From: Haladaptatus sp. DYF46
GTDB lineage: Archaea > Halobacteriota > Halobacteria > Halobacteriales > Haladaptataceae
Length of the DNA: 64,000 nt
NCBI RefSeq assembly: GCF_021083305.1
Contig: NZ_JAJFAY010000005.1
Span: 186,001-250,000, forward strand
Direction of reading: 5' to 3'
How positions within the stretch are numbered: position 1 is the stretch's first letter; each line of letters opens with the position of its first letter. Below the pieces are notes generated by a model. The model worked only from the letters and a program-made list of their open reading frames with translations, ran no database searches and was not told the origin of the DNA. A program made the translations under genes and the position numbers. Shown here piece by piece: positions 16,208 to 26,170 of the stretch.

Positions 16208-17089
16208 TTATTCTTCGGTCTCGCTGCCGCTTGATTTGCGTTCCTGGTCGGGATGGTCGGAGACGTACACCGTAGTGTTCGCGGGGATATCTTCGGTAAT
16301 CCAGGAGTTTGCGCCGATGCTGACGTGATCGCCGACGGAGATGGCTCCGAGGACGTTCGTCCCGGCACCGATGACGACGTGATCGCCGATGTCCGGGTGG
16401 CGCTTGTACCCTTTCTTGAGTGCGTGGTCGGTGTCCTCCTCTTCTTCGAAGTGGAGGGCGCCGAGGGTGACGTTCTGGTAGAGCCGACACCAATCTCCGA
16501 TCGTGGCGGTCTCGCCAATGACGACGCCGGTGCCGTGATCGATGAAAAAGTAGTCGCCAATCTCGGCGCCGGGATGGATGTCGATGCCCGTGTCGCTTTT
16601 CGCGGCTTCGGTGAGTTCGCGGGCGTACTCCTGCCTGCTCTCCTTGTACAGTTCGTGAGCGACGCGCTGAGCGACGATGGCGTGGAATCCCGGATACGCT
16701 CGGATAACCTCGAGGTGGGATTTCGCGGCGGGATCACCTTTATACGCGGCTTCGACATCACGTTTGAGGCGCTCTCTGATCGCGGGCAGCTCGTCGATGA
16801 CGGCACTGATGCAGTCCCGAGGCTGAGCACGGGGAGCGTACAGTTGGCAGCCTCGCATGAGCTGCTCGCCGAGTTCGGTGAGGGTTTCTTGAACCTCTTC
16901 GGGGTCAGTGTGGTCCGCGTAGGCGTTCCAGCAACTCGGGAAGAGGAGTCGATGAAGAAGGGAGAGTTCAGTCCTCGCGTGCGAGGTTTCGGGGGCGGCC
17001 CGTGGCTCGTGGACCGGGAAGGGCGGCTCGTCAGCCTCGTAGGCGGCGACTAGACTGTGGTGAGCGTTACCGATGTAGCTGTACTCCAT
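16208..17089 (-). CDS. cysE: serine O-acetyltransferase
   Basis: 293 residues. It makes O-acetylserine from serine and acetyl-CoA, the first step of cysteine synthesis. The C-terminal left-handed beta-helix is clear: GIDIHPGAEIGDYFFIDHG with the catalytic His of the DHGTGVVIGETA motif, then DWCRLYQNVTLGALHF, HPDIGDHVVIGAGTNVLG and SVGDHVSIGANSWITEDIP. The N-terminal helical domain (residues 1-150) is of the longer type. It ends in an acidic-basic tail. The ATG at 17089 follows a GTG at 17092. Confidence 0.92.
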   Translation of the reverse strand: MEYSYIGNAHHSLVAAYEADEPPFPVHEPRAAPETSHARTELSLLHRLLFPSCWNAYADHTDPEEVQETLTELGEQLMRGCQLYAPRAQPRDCISAVIDELPAIRERLKRDVEAAYKGDPAAKSHLEVIRAYPGFHAIVAQRVAHELYKESRQEYARELTEAAKSDTGIDIHPGAEIGDYFFIDHGTGVVIGETATIGDWCRLYQNVTLGALHFEEEEDTDHALKKGYKRHPDIGDHVVIGAGTNVLGAISVGDHVSIGANSWITEDIPANTTVYVSDHPDQERKSSGSETEE

Positions 17090-17507
17090 CACTCGTCCCG
17101 TAAGGAACTGGTCGGGAAGAATCTATGGGAAAGGAGAACGGATGTCCATGAGTTGAGCGGGTCGACGTGACGATCAATGAGGACGACGCCGGTGTCTCCG
17201 TCAGTGATGACGGCTTCCTCCTAACCGTCCCCTTCGTCCAGGCGGACACCATCCGGGAGTCGGGAGAGTACATGAACCATATATCGCCACATATAATATC
17301 GGGACTAATAGATTCCCACAGTTTCGGAGGATGGGGCTAGTTTTGGATCGAACTTCCGTTGACTCGTGGTATTTATCACCGATCAAACATCGGTATCGAA
17401 CATTCTCGGTCAAAACTGTCGGGCACTAGGGGCGGCACTCGCTGATATCCATCTGTTTTCGGAGAGGATCCGTGTTCTATACGACCTTGATCGTGATTCG
17501 ATTGTCG
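17090..17507. other. intergenic stretch, no supported gene
   Basis: A GTG-initiated plus-strand frame from about 17167 (VTINEDDAGVSVSDDGFLL...) ends at 17340. It might be the remnant of a small acidic protein but has no family match I know. Nothing else is visible. Confidence 0.35.
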
Positions 17508-17621
17508 CTACTCGTCCTCCTCGACGTTCCCGCAGTTTCGACAGCGCTTCATCCCGCCGTGCACGTCGCCGTAGTCGTGTCGAACGCCCGTGATGCACAG
17601 CACATCCTGAAACAGTCCCAT
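17508..17621 (-). CDS. tiny zinc-binding-type protein
   Basis: 37 residues starting MGLFQDVLCITGVRHDYGD and ending MKRCRNCGNVEEDE. It has one CxxC knuckle plus an upstream Cys and His residues that could complete a zinc site. Very small Cys-rich proteins of this kind are frequent in haloarchaea. The ATG opens the frame and the stop is TAG. Support is from motif and codon pattern only. Confidence 0.5.
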   Translation of the reverse strand: MGLFQDVLCITGVRHDYGDVHGGMKRCRNCGNVEEDE

Positions 17622-17772
17622 ACCGTGCAGATATCGGGGCGACCAGATAACGGTTTTCCCGCTGAACCGTCACACATCGGCGGTAGCCGGGCGACGGAAA
17701 CGACGATCGGAACCGAATTCCATCACGGGAGAAACCAGAACCGACATGCCAACTCCCACCAGCATAGTACCC

Positions 17773-18054
17773 ATGTCACAAACGGTTACCGAACTCCGCA
17801 ACGAAATTCGACAGGCTGTCGGGAGACACGAACGTATCGAATCGACGGCGTTCACGAAAGAGGCCCTCGCAGCACTCTGTACGGCTGTCAACTACGATAT
17901 CGACCCGAACAATCTACCGTCCAAACCACAAATGCGGGCCGGAATCCTCCTGAAAATCGGCGAACTGGACGACGATAACCCGGAACAAACTTCGAACGCT
18001 TTCCGGAAGGCAGAGCTCGAGGCAATTGCAGCTACGCTGCGAGATAACGAGTGA
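17773..18054 (+). CDS. small helical protein of unknown function
   Basis: 93 residues starting MSQTVTELRNEIRQAVGRH, with FTKEALAALCTAVNYDIDP and PSKPQMRAGILLKIGELDD in the middle. It is mostly helical and acidic, without Cys pairs or membrane segments. The family is not recognised. An earlier ATG at 17746 would add nine residues; the second start gives the more plausible N-terminus. Confidence 0.6.
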   Translation: MSQTVTELRNEIRQAVGRHERIESTAFTKEALAALCTAVNYDIDPNNLPSKPQMRAGILLKIGELDDDNPEQTSNAFRKAELEAIAATLRDNE

Positions 18055-18112
18055 AGCTCCCGATGCATTCGCCGAAGAGGTAGTTGCCCGCCAACAGCGT
18101 TCGTCCGCGTCG

Positions 18113-18283
18113 CTAGCGACCGGGCCGATTGTCCGACGACAGTTGATCTCGCCTCGTGACTTGGCCACCACATTCCGGACACACTCCGTCCGTGGTATCG
18201 AAGGTTTCACCACACATCTGACATGAAAATCGCGCATCGCTCTCTGTCCCGAAGAGCTCTTTGAGTTTGCTCATGAAGCTCAT
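18113..18283 (-). CDS. small zinc-ribbon protein
   Basis: 56 residues starting MSFMSKLKELFGTESDARF. Two CxxC knuckles, CQMC and CPEC, separated by GETFDTTDGV, form a classical zinc ribbon; the C-terminal tail is polar (GGQVTRRDQLSS). A second ATG lies three codons in (18274). The role is unknown; such small zinc proteins often act through protein or RNA contacts. Confidence 0.7.
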   Translation of the reverse strand: MSFMSKLKELFGTESDARFSCQMCGETFDTTDGVCPECGGQVTRRDQLSSDNRPGR

Positions 18284-18482
18284 TGGTGGTACTGTACACT
18301 TTCCATGGTATCGGAAAAGTTTGGGGGACGTGCAGTGACCACCAATCGTTGATGAACGCGTCCAGTGATACCGACACGATCAACATATCCCTGCGAGATT
18401 GGTGGGCTAGTGGCTGGGGCAGCTACTTAGTAGTATCTTCACACCAAGGTAGTTAGTGGATGAGCCGTTAGTTTACGTCGAA

Positions 18483-18602
18483 ATGCCTACTGACATCGCT
18501 CAATGTCCTGAATGTGGATGGACTGGAAATGCGACGAATTGCGTAACCGATAGCGAGAAACGACAATGCCCCGTCTGCCAACACTCGATTCGGCGCGGTT
18601 GA
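18483..18602 (+). CDS. tiny CPxCG-type zinc protein
   Basis: 39 residues: MPTDIAQCPECGWTG at the start and KRQCPVCQHSIRRG at the end. Two CPxC knuckles about 25 residues apart can bind one zinc. Too short for a wider call. The gap from here to 18917 holds no further gene. Confidence 0.6.
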   Translation: MPTDIAQCPECGWTGNATNCVTDSEKRQCPVCQHSIRRG

Positions 18603-18917
18603 ACGTCCCGTCGGTCCCATAGCGGTACCACTACATCGTTCTATCACCCTACACAACGCATCGAACCGCCGGGCTAACGTGAAAAACACCTATTTACCGC
18701 CCGGCACGTTCGATGTTTGGTGGTCGAGAGCGGTTTCATGGGAGTTCGTCGTGGACTTCTGAGAAGGGGTTCCGTTCTACCGGGAAGCGGGGGGAATTTC
18801 TGTCCCGTATCCCGAACAGAGACGGGATTGTGGGTGTCGCTACCGATTCCAAACTTAACCCTTTGATAACATTAAAGCCACTCCTGTGACTCGAAGGTAG
18901 CACACACAGTACTCCAT

Positions 18918-21900
18918 ATGGAACGCGATTTTCTCTCTCACCGGAAAGCACAGCTCGACAAGGAGGAGCGCGAACACCTCGAGGATGTCGTCACCGAGAT
19001 GCGCGGGCGCGTCGAGGACAACGTTCGTTTTCAGCTGACGCAACGAGGACTCGATGACGAACCGAAAGACCGCACCGGGCTGGATACGGATACTGAGAAG
19101 CTCGTGGAGGCGATCGAACTCGAAGCTCCCGACGAGGTTTGGTCGGACGCGTTCGAGCAGTACGTCACGGGCGTCGGCTACACGATCGTCAATCGACTGG
19201 CAGCGCTCCGGTCCATGGAGGTGCGTGATTTCATCGATGAGGAAGTCACCGTCTTCAAGGAGAACGGACTGACGCCCGCCGCCGAGACGCTCGTTCGGGA
19301 GGAGTTCCTCCTCGAGGACGAAGCCATCCTCAAGGCATACCACAACGCGTGTGACGATCTCGCAGAAGAGATCGAGATTCTCTTCGATCGCTCGTCGGTG
19401 TACAGCCTGATCGACCCTGACGACGACACCTTCGAGGAACTCTGCAAAACGCTTGACGAGGCCGACGACGAGGTCTGGCGGGCCGATGACGTTCTCGGGT
19501 GGGTCTATGAGTACTACAACGTCAAACTCCTCGACGACTTGCGTCGCAAGGGTGACCGTGAGGGACTCGACCCCGGAGACGTGCCGCCGGCGAACCAGTT
19601 CTACACGCCCCATTGGGTCGTTCGGATGCTCACTGACAACAGTCTCGGGAAGCTCTATCTCGAACAGACAGGCGAGCTTCGGGACGTCGTCGAGGCTCAG
19701 GAGGCGTTCGCTCCCGACGAACGGAAGAATCGACCGCTCTCGCCCGACGAGTCACCCGACATCGCCGACTTCTGTACCTATCTCGTCCCCTCCGAGGAAG
19801 AAGGTGAGCCGACCGACTTCGAGCATCCCGAGGAACTCCGTGTCATCGACCCGGCCTGCGGAAGCGGACATTTTCTTCTCTACGCTTTCGACGTGCTGGA
19901 ACGGATCTGGCGCGCCGAGACGGACCTCGCTTTCGAGAAGATTCCCCGCGAGATCCTGCGACACAACCTCTACGGCGTCGACCTGGATATGCGGGCCTGC
20001 CAGCTCGCGGCGTTCAATCTGTATCTGAAGGGTCGGACCCGCGCCGAGGCCGAGGGTGCCGTCGGGTTCGATATGCCCGAAGTCGGTATCGTCTGTGCCG
20101 ACGCGTCTGTCGCCGAGATCGACGGCGTTGAGGCGGTGTTCGACGAGGTTGCCGGTACGGATGAGGAGGTCGAACGGGCGCTCCGGCGTATCCTCGACGC
20201 GTTCGAAGAGGTTCACGGTCTCGGCAGTCTGTTGGACGTGCGCGGGACGCTCGGTGATCTGTTCGAGGACGACAGCGATGTCGAGGGTGTGCAGATCACC
20301 CTCGGCGACGACCCGCGGGAGAATTACACCCTCGGGCAAGTTCTGCACAGCCTGCGCGAGGCCGTGGAGGAGCATCGGGAGTCGGATTCGTTCCTCGCAC
20401 GAGATTTGAGGAGTTTCGTTCGGTTGCTGGATATCCTCGCACAGGAGTACGATGTGACGCTGATGAACCCGCCGTACGGTTCGAAGGGTCGGATGCCGAA
20501 CGCCGTCCAGGAATACGTGGAAAACAATTACCGATACTATCCGGAGTTCTACGTCAATTTCGTCGAGGTATGCAACAAACTCTGCGCTACGAACGGGAGA
20601 ATCGGTATGCTCGTACCGCGCTCGTTCATGTTCAAACGGAGTTTCGAGGATTTTAGAAGGGATTTCCAAGGTCACATCGCGTCTTTCGATTTCCTCTCCG
20701 AGTTCGGTCTAGGAATATTGGACAATGCTACGGTGCGGACCGTGGGAACGGTTCTGCGTTCCGGTTCGAGTACGCAAGACACGGGGACGTTCATCCGATT
20801 GGAAGATCCGGATGCCGGCTCGAAAGAAGGTGTGTTCATCGACGAGGTGTTGGGGAACGTTTCGAGAGGGGTCGAGCGGCTCTATCGTGTCGAACTCTCG
20901 GAGTTCGGTCGCCTGCCAAAGTCGCCGATGAGCTACTGGACGACGGAAGAAACGAGAGCGTTGTTCGACGACTCCCCCTTCGTCGATGCGGCTGTCGCAA
21001 ATATCGAGGGGGAGTCGGTCTCGGACGTCAAAACCGGTCTGCAAACCGGCGATAATCCGAGATTCGTTCGGAATCATTGGGAAATATCGTTCGACGAGCC
21101 CTTTTATCCGTTCGCGAAGGGAGGGACGGACGCTTGGACGCTTCCGAAGACCGTACAAACGATCTGGTGGGAAGGGAACGGGAAGGAAGTGAAGCGAATC
21201 ACTTCGTCTCGGCCACAGAATACCGACTACTATTTTCGGGAAGGTCTCACATGGACGTATATAAAGGAAACGGGACGGCGATTCGGTTACTTCCCCGCAG
21301 GTGGGATCTTCGACCAGAAAGGACCGATGGTGTTCCCGGACGGACACTCCGCATGGGCTATGCAGAACGTTCTCAATTCACAACTCTATCACGGGTTGTT
21401 TCTCTCGTTGACCCCGGATCGAGAGTGGAATCCCGGCGACGTCGGCCGCATCCCGTACGATCCGTCCATCGTACCTGCCGAAGAGCTAGAAGAGAAAGCG
21501 AAAGCTCAGTATGAGTTATTCACCTCACAACGGCAGGGAGATCCGACTAGCCCCTATTTCGTCGGTCCACATATTCTCCCGGACGAACCGTCCGAATCGT
21601 ACGTCTACGATCAACACCCACACATAGCGCAGGCACCGACGGACGGAGATACGTTCGAAAATGAATCGATACTGACCGATACGACCATCTCTCAAGCAGC
21701 GAAGATCGCCAACGATCGTATCACTTCCAGGGAGGACGATATCAAAAAGACCGCAGAAGCGACTGATACGCTGGTCTACGACTCATTGAACATCTCCGAG
21801 GCGACGAGAAAAGCTATCGATCATGAGATCGATCTTCGCGGGTCTGGCCCCGTAGCCGACCTGTTTGAAACGCAAGACGTTCGTTCCTACTGTCGAGATC

Positions 21901-23207
21901 TCGTCCATTACTTCGCGATGGAAGCGGTTCGCGACGAACCGGACGGAATCGTTCCCCTCCACGGTGCCGGCGACCATGCCGATCTGTTCGATCGTATCGT
22001 CGAACGGTTCGGCGACACCTACGGCGAGTACGCCGAAAACAGACTGGTCGAAGTCGACGGCTTGCTCGGCGCAAAGTCCGCCGCCGAGGAGGCGTACCCC
22101 AACCTCCGGATATTCATCGAGGACGACTTGTTCGAGTATCATGTCGAGCGGATGGAAAACACGCCGATCCTCTGGAAGCTCACTACCGAACGCCTCATTG
22201 CCAATTCGGACGGCGAAGGCTTCGCGTGTTTCGTCGATTACCATCGCCTCGATTCGGGACTGTTCGACCGGATCGCCAATCGGTACATCGTACCGCGGAA
22301 GGCCGAACTGCGGGAACGCCGCAGCGCCGCGAACCGCCGTCGGAGTGACGATTCGCTCTCGACGAGCGAGCGGGCCGAGGCTACGGAACTGTACGAACGC
22401 TGTGCAAGCGGGCTCAATCGGATCGACGTCTTCGAGGACGTGATGCAGGAACTGAGCAGCACCGACGAGCGGGACTTCACCGACGAGGACCGTCAGCACG
22501 TCGAAGAATTGGCTCCGAAGGTCGCCTCCTTCCGCGAGGAACTACGCGAGCGGGTGGACGTGCTGGCCGAACTACGCGAGCGCAACGGCGAAGCGTGGTT
22601 CCAGGATACCTTCTCGGACAACTTCTGGAACACGGTTGACGAGTGGTGCGAGGAGTGGGTCGACGCCCTCGACGAACTCGAACTGGCCTGCGAGCAGTAT
22701 GCAAACCCGGTCGACGAACCCGTCGAAGCGCACCTGGCCGATCTGTTCGACTATTTCAACTGGCGGCTCAAAGGCTCGGATCATTACTCCAGTACGGGTA
22801 TCCTGTTTATGACCTACTACTTCGAGCGCGAGGGTGCCGACTTGGTGGACGAGGACGGCCAGCCGTTCGACAATCTGACCGAGGACGAGCGCCTGCTCGC
22901 CTCGCTCGCGATGGGCCTCGACGATTCCTCGATCGTCGATGTGGGGTATCTGGAGTCGATGACGGACGATGACGAGAGTGTCGATGATCTCCCGCCGCTG
23001 GCGGAGTTCAAGGCGCTAGCCGAAGAGATACAGGACCGTTGCCAAGATGTCGACGAACGACTCCCCTCCAACTGGGCCGACCGGGCGCTATCGGAGATCA
23101 CGACTGCCGGCTATCTCTCGAATCACAAGCACGGCGTCGCGATCAATATCACACCGCTTTCCGAGGCGAAGATCGTACCGAAAACCGTCGACGAACGGGT
23201 GCTATAA
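18918..23207 (+). CDS. pglX: PglX-type adenine-specific DNA methyltransferase, isolated
   Basis: 1429 residues, matching the large methyltransferases of BREX phage-defence systems. The SAM-binding motif I is VIDPACGSGHFLLYAFDVL (from about Asp311) and the catalytic motif IV is LMNPPYGSKGR (Asn517-Pro-Pro-Tyr520), the mark of an N6-adenine enzyme. PPANQFYTPHWVVRMLTD before motif I is also typical. Long C-terminal regions should include target recognition and a helical tail. In BREX, PglX marks host sites and needs PglZ, BrxC and others for defence. None of these is next to it: small zinc proteins lie on one side and a YHS-like peptide and dehydrogenases on the other. It may work as a solitary methyltransferase or remain from a lost cluster. 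The reading frame is intact over 4.3 kb, which argues for function. Confidence 0.88.
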   Translation: MERDFLSHRKAQLDKEEREHLEDVVTEMRGRVEDNVRFQLTQRGLDDEPKDRTGLDTDTEKLVEAIELEAPDEVWSDAFEQYVTGVGYTIVNRLAALRSMEVRDFIDEEVTVFKENGLTPAAETLVREEFLLEDEAILKAYHNACDDLAEEIEILFDRSSVYSLIDPDDDTFEELCKTLDEADDEVWRADDVLGWVYEYYNVKLLDDLRRKGDREGLDPGDVPPANQFYTPHWVVRMLTDNSLGKLYLEQTGELRDVVEAQEAFAPDERKNRPLSPDESPDIADFCTYLVPSEEEGEPTDFEHPEELRVIDPACGSGHFLLYAFDVLERIWRAETDLAFEKIPREILRHNLYGVDLDMRACQLAAFNLYLKGRTRAEAEGAVGFDMPEVGIVCADASVAEIDGVEAVFDEVAGTDEEVERALRRILDAFEEVHGLGSLLDVRGTLGDLFEDDSDVEGVQITLGDDPRENYTLGQVLHSLREAVEEHRESDSFLARDLRSFVRLLDILAQEYDVTLMNPPYGSKGRMPNAVQEYVENNYRYYPEFYVNFVEVCNKLCATNGRIGMLVPRSFMFKRSFEDFRRDFQGHIASFDFLSEFGLGILDNATVRTVGTVLRSGSSTQDTGTFIRLEDPDAGSKEGVFIDEVLGNVSRGVERLYRVELSEFGRLPKSPMSYWTTEETRALFDDSPFVDAAVANIEGESVSDVKTGLQTGDNPRFVRNHWEISFDEPFYPFAKGGTDAWTLPKTVQTIWWEGNGKEVKRITSSRPQNTDYYFREGLTWTYIKETGRRFGYFPAGGIFDQKGPMVFPDGHSAWAMQNVLNSQLYHGLFLSLTPDREWNPGDVGRIPYDPSIVPAEELEEKAKAQYELFTSQRQGDPTSPYFVGPHILPDEPSESYVYDQHPHIAQAPTDGDTFENESILTDTTISQAAKIANDRITSREDDIKKTAEATDTLVYDSLNISEATRKAIDHEIDLRGSGPVADLFETQDVRSYCRDLVHYFAMEAVRDEPDGIVPLHGAGDHADLFDRIVERFGDTYGEYAENRLVEVDGLLGAKSAAEEAYPNLRIFIEDDLFEYHVERMENTPILWKLTTERLIANSDGEGFACFVDYHRLDSGLFDRIANRYIVPRKAELRERRSAANRRRSDDSLSTSERAEATELYERCASGLNRIDVFEDVMQELSSTDERDFTDEDRQHVEELAPKVASFREELRERVDVLAELRERNGEAWFQDTFSDNFWNTVDEWCEEWVDALDELELACEQYANPVDEPVEAHLADLFDYFNWRLKGSDHYSSTGILFMTYYFEREGADLVDEDGQPFDNLTEDERLLASLAMGLDDSSIVDVGYLESMTDDDESVDDLPPLAEFKALAEEIQDRCQDVDERLPSNWADRALSEITTAGYLSNHKHGVAINITPLSEAKIVPKTVDERVL

Positions 23208-23428
23208 CCGCGCCCGCGACGATCACCTTCGGGAGTCGCGGAACATCGAACGATACGGACAGCGTGTACGGCAATTCGACGGTCCATTCCACGGGAGAGA
23301 GACCGTATAGCGTCGTGCTGTCGCTATTTCCTCCCCACGCGGTGCTCGCCTTGAACTACCCGAAATGCGACCGCGGGAACAAATTTTATGGAGAGCGCGA
23401 CTGACCGCCCACCCGGAGGTAACTGCAA

Positions 23429-23569
23429 ATGACAGAGTGCCAAGTCTGTGATTCGATGGTTGACAGCGACGTTCCCGCCGTCGATGTGGAGTACGAAGGC
23501 GACACGTACTACTTCGAGTCCGCGAAGTGCAAGGAACTGTTCGAAGAGAACCCGGACGAGTACCGCTGA
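23429..23569 (+). CDS. small YHS-like metal-binding protein
   Basis: 46 residues starting MTECQVCDSMVDSDVPAVD, then YEGDTYYFESAKCKELFEE, ending NPDEYR. The order CxxC, YxGxxYYF, C, ENPxxY is the YHS/TRASH pattern, which binds metal ions (in others copper or iron). A strong ribosome-binding site GGAGGT lies eight bases before the ATG, unusual here because many genes look leaderless. A TTTTAT box at about 23382 may serve as promoter. Confidence 0.75.
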   Translation: MTECQVCDSMVDSDVPAVDVEYEGDTYYFESAKCKELFEENPDEYR

Positions 23570-23669
23570 CGTTCAGTACGGTAGTTCACCGCTCTCATTT
23601 TCCGAGGTTCGGGCGATCCGCGGTTCCTGACGGTGAGACGAGATCGCTGAAAAAAAGGCCGTGTAGTCG

Positions 23670-24833
23670 CTACGGTTCCATCAGGACTTTGGTGAAGCCT
23701 TCCTCGCGGTTGTCGAACCGTTCGTACATCTCCGGGGCTTCGTCGAGGTCAACGCGGTGGGAAATGACGAAACTCGGGTCGGCGCGTCCTTCGATTATCA
23801 TGTCCCGAAGTTGGCGGTTGTACCGTTTCACGTCACACTGTCCGGTACCCAACCGCTGGCCCTTCTCGAAGAGTTTTCCGAAGTCGATGCCGAGGCGGCC
23901 TTCGGCGGCCATCTCGTCGGGCGCTCCCGGGTCTTCCGGGACGTAGAGGCCGACGACCCCGATTTGGCCGGTGGCTCGCACGGTCCGGATGAGGTTGTTG
24001 ATGACGATCGCCGGGTTTTCGCGCGCCGGGTCGTAATCCTCTTCGGCCTCCTTTTCGGGGTCGACCGCCTGATAGCCGACCGCATCGACGCCCTTGTCGG
24101 TCCCGCCGCCGGTCATCTCCACGATCCGTTCGACGGCGTCTTCCTCCTCGAAGTTTACCGTTTTGGCGTCACAGTGTTCCTCGGCGAGTTCGAGTCTGTC
24201 CTCCACGCGGTCGACGACGTAAATCTCCGACGCTCCTTGCAGTTTCGCGCTGTAGGCGGCCATCAACCCGACCGGTCCCGCACCGTAGATGACGATGGAT
24301 TCGCCGGGCTGGAGGTCGGCGAGCCGGGTGCCGTGCCATCCCGTCGGGAAGATGTCCGCGAGCAGCGCAAACGAATCCTCGTGTTCGTCCCCGTCCGGGA
24401 GTTTGAGCGCGTTGAAATCCGCGTACGGGACCCGAAGTTTCTCGGCTTGTCCCCCTCGGTACGGCCCCATTTGAACGTATCCGTACGCGCCGCCGTCGAA
24501 TCCGGGGTTGACGTTCTGGCAGAATCCGGTGTAGCCGTTCTCGCAGTTCTCGCAGAAGCCACACGCGACGTTGAACGGCATGACGACCCGATCACCTTCG
24601 GTGAGCGTGTCGACCCCGTCTCCGACTTCCTCGACGATTCCCATGTTCTCGTGGCCGAAGACCATCCCGGGATCGGCTCCGGTTCGGCCCTCGTACATGT
24701 GGAGGTCCGAACCGCAAATCGCCGTCGTCGTGATATCGACGATGACGTCGTTCGGGTGTTCTATCTGCGGTTCATCCACGTCTTCGACGTCCACTTCGTG
24801 CTCTCCCTGAAAGACGACAGCTCTCATTGACAT
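23670..24833 (-). CDS. zinc alcohol dehydrogenase, glutathione-independent formaldehyde dehydrogenase type
   Basis: 387 residues, MDR superfamily. The catalytic zinc ligands lie in TTAICGSDLHMYEG and MVFGHENMG; the structural zinc loop is ACGFCENCENGYTGFC. The Rossmann motif is IVIYGAGPVGLMAAYSA. The insert DAVGYQAVDPEKEAEEDYD and a length near 390 are typical of the glutathione-independent formaldehyde dehydrogenase subfamily, which oxidises or dismutates aldehydes with tightly bound NAD. The actual substrate is not certain. It is a single-gene unit. An alternative ATG two codons in starts MRAVVF. Confidence 0.88.
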   Translation of the reverse strand: MSMRAVVFQGEHEVDVEDVDEPQIEHPNDVIVDITTTAICGSDLHMYEGRTGADPGMVFGHENMGIVEEVGDGVDTLTEGDRVVMPFNVACGFCENCENGYTGFCQNVNPGFDGGAYGYVQMGPYRGGQAEKLRVPYADFNALKLPDGDEHEDSFALLADIFPTGWHGTRLADLQPGESIVIYGAGPVGLMAAYSAKLQGASEIYVVDRVEDRLELAEEHCDAKTVNFEEEDAVERIVEMTGGGTDKGVDAVGYQAVDPEKEAEEDYDPARENPAIVINNLIRTVRATGQIGVVGLYVPEDPGAPDEMAAEGRLGIDFGKLFEKGQRLGTGQCDVKRYNRQLRDMIIEGRADPSFVISHRVDLDEAPEMYERFDNREEGFTKVLMEP

Positions 24834-25113
24834 GTGTTATTCCTCCGAGTGGACTTTCTGTGCCGGAATATCAATAGTCGTTATTGCCAGATTAGTTTCG
24901 TTTTCTGACAATCTATGTCACGATACTGACCATTGTTTATTCGGTATAAACGTGGGCGTGTCTTCACGAAGTCCGTTCCGTCCGGACAGGTCAGGGTTCC
25001 GTGTCGTCTCGATTGGAAGCGGTCAACATCGCGGCACAACTCCCCGAAGAGGCTGGCCGTCACCTCTCGAAGGTCGATACCGTTTCGAGTTTCGAGCGGT
25101 CCGTGCCGTCGGC

Positions 25114-25980
25114 TCACTTCCAGTCGTTTTTGCGGAAGTACGCAGCCAACCGCGTGAAATCCACGTCGTTGTCCTCCCGAAGCGTTTCGATATCGGCTTC
25201 GTAGCCGTGTTCGTTGAACCACTCGAACATCGTGGCGGATTCGTCACCCATCCGCTCCCGCACGTCCTCTATTGAGAGGTGGCGTGCTTCGACGTCACGG
25301 TCAAGTATGTCGGAGGCGGTAGCCGCGGCGCTTTCGAGGGTGTGTTCGTCGCCCGCGAGTTCGAACGTTTCCCCTCGATATTCGTCGGGGTTCTCGAAAA
25401 TTCGCGCCACGAAGGCACCGATGTCATCGACGTCGATCATCTGTAGTTCGACCCCCTCGTCGAGCGCGAGCGCCATCGTTCCGTTCTCGACGGCGTCGCG
25501 CTGTCCCTCGAAGTTCTGCATGAAGAAGACGGGGCGGACGACGGTGGCCGGGAGGTCGAGGTCACGGATTCGCTCTTCGACCTCGTACTTCGAGTCGAAG
25601 TGGGGAATGTCGGTGTCGCGCTCGGCCCCGCCGACCGAACTGAAGACGAAATGGTCGACACCGACGTCTGCGGCCACTTCCGCGAGGTTCGTGCCTTGAG
25701 CCACTTCGCCGTCGTAGCCCGCTTCGTAGTAGTTGGTCACGCCGTACACCACGTCCACTCCCTCCACTATCGGACGGAACGTTCCCTTCTCGTTTAGATC
25801 ACCCTCCTCTATCGTGACGCCCCGCTCGACCAACTGACGGGCGGCGTCGCTTTCCGGGTGTCGTGTCAATCCGTGAACGTCGAACTCGACGTCGGAATCG
25901 AGGAGGGCATCCACGACGGCGCCTCCCTGTGTTCCCGTCGCACCGACAACGAGGATACTGGTCGGAGTCTCTAGGGACAT
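25114..25980 (-). CDS. NmrA-like NAD(P)-binding protein
   Basis: 288 residues with an N-terminal Rossmann motif ILVVGATGTQGGAVVDALL, then HFVFSSVGGAER and VVRPVFFMQNFEG. This is the NmrA/HSCARG branch of extended SDR proteins, which bind NADP(H) and often serve as redox sensors or isoflavone-reductase-like enzymes; the catalytic Tyr-Lys pair is not obvious. It is transcribed alone on the minus strand, between the zinc dehydrogenase and the NAD(P)H-repair gene. Confidence 0.87.
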   Translation of the reverse strand: MSLETPTSILVVGATGTQGGAVVDALLDSDVEFDVHGLTRHPESDAARQLVERGVTIEEGDLNEKGTFRPIVEGVDVVYGVTNYYEAGYDGEVAQGTNLAEVAADVGVDHFVFSSVGGAERDTDIPHFDSKYEVEERIRDLDLPATVVRPVFFMQNFEGQRDAVENGTMALALDEGVELQMIDVDDIGAFVARIFENPDEYRGETFELAGDEHTLESAAATASDILDRDVEARHLSIEDVRERMGDESATMFEWFNEHGYEADIETLREDNDVDFTRLAAYFRKNDWK

Positions 25981-26170
25981 GGTGGTACATCGGCAACCAC
26001 GAGTTACTTAGTTGTGAGCCACAGGAGTTTTCGGTGTCAAACCGGCCCCTCTCCGCCCGTCGTCCCCGCTAGAAATCCTACGAAGGCGATGAACCGACAC
26101 GAACGGGGAGGATTCGTCGATACTGCTGTGGCTAGCAGTATCGACAGTCGAATGGGATTTAAACGAGAGC

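Noticed and set aside
16253..17053. A 266-residue plus-strand frame opposite cysE
   Set aside because: The serine acetyltransferase on the other strand has complete motifs; the opposite frame is a composition shadow.
18855..23101. Long minus-strand open frames opposite the methyltransferase gene
   Set aside because: They mirror the codon structure of the GC-rich plus-strand gene and show no family motifs.
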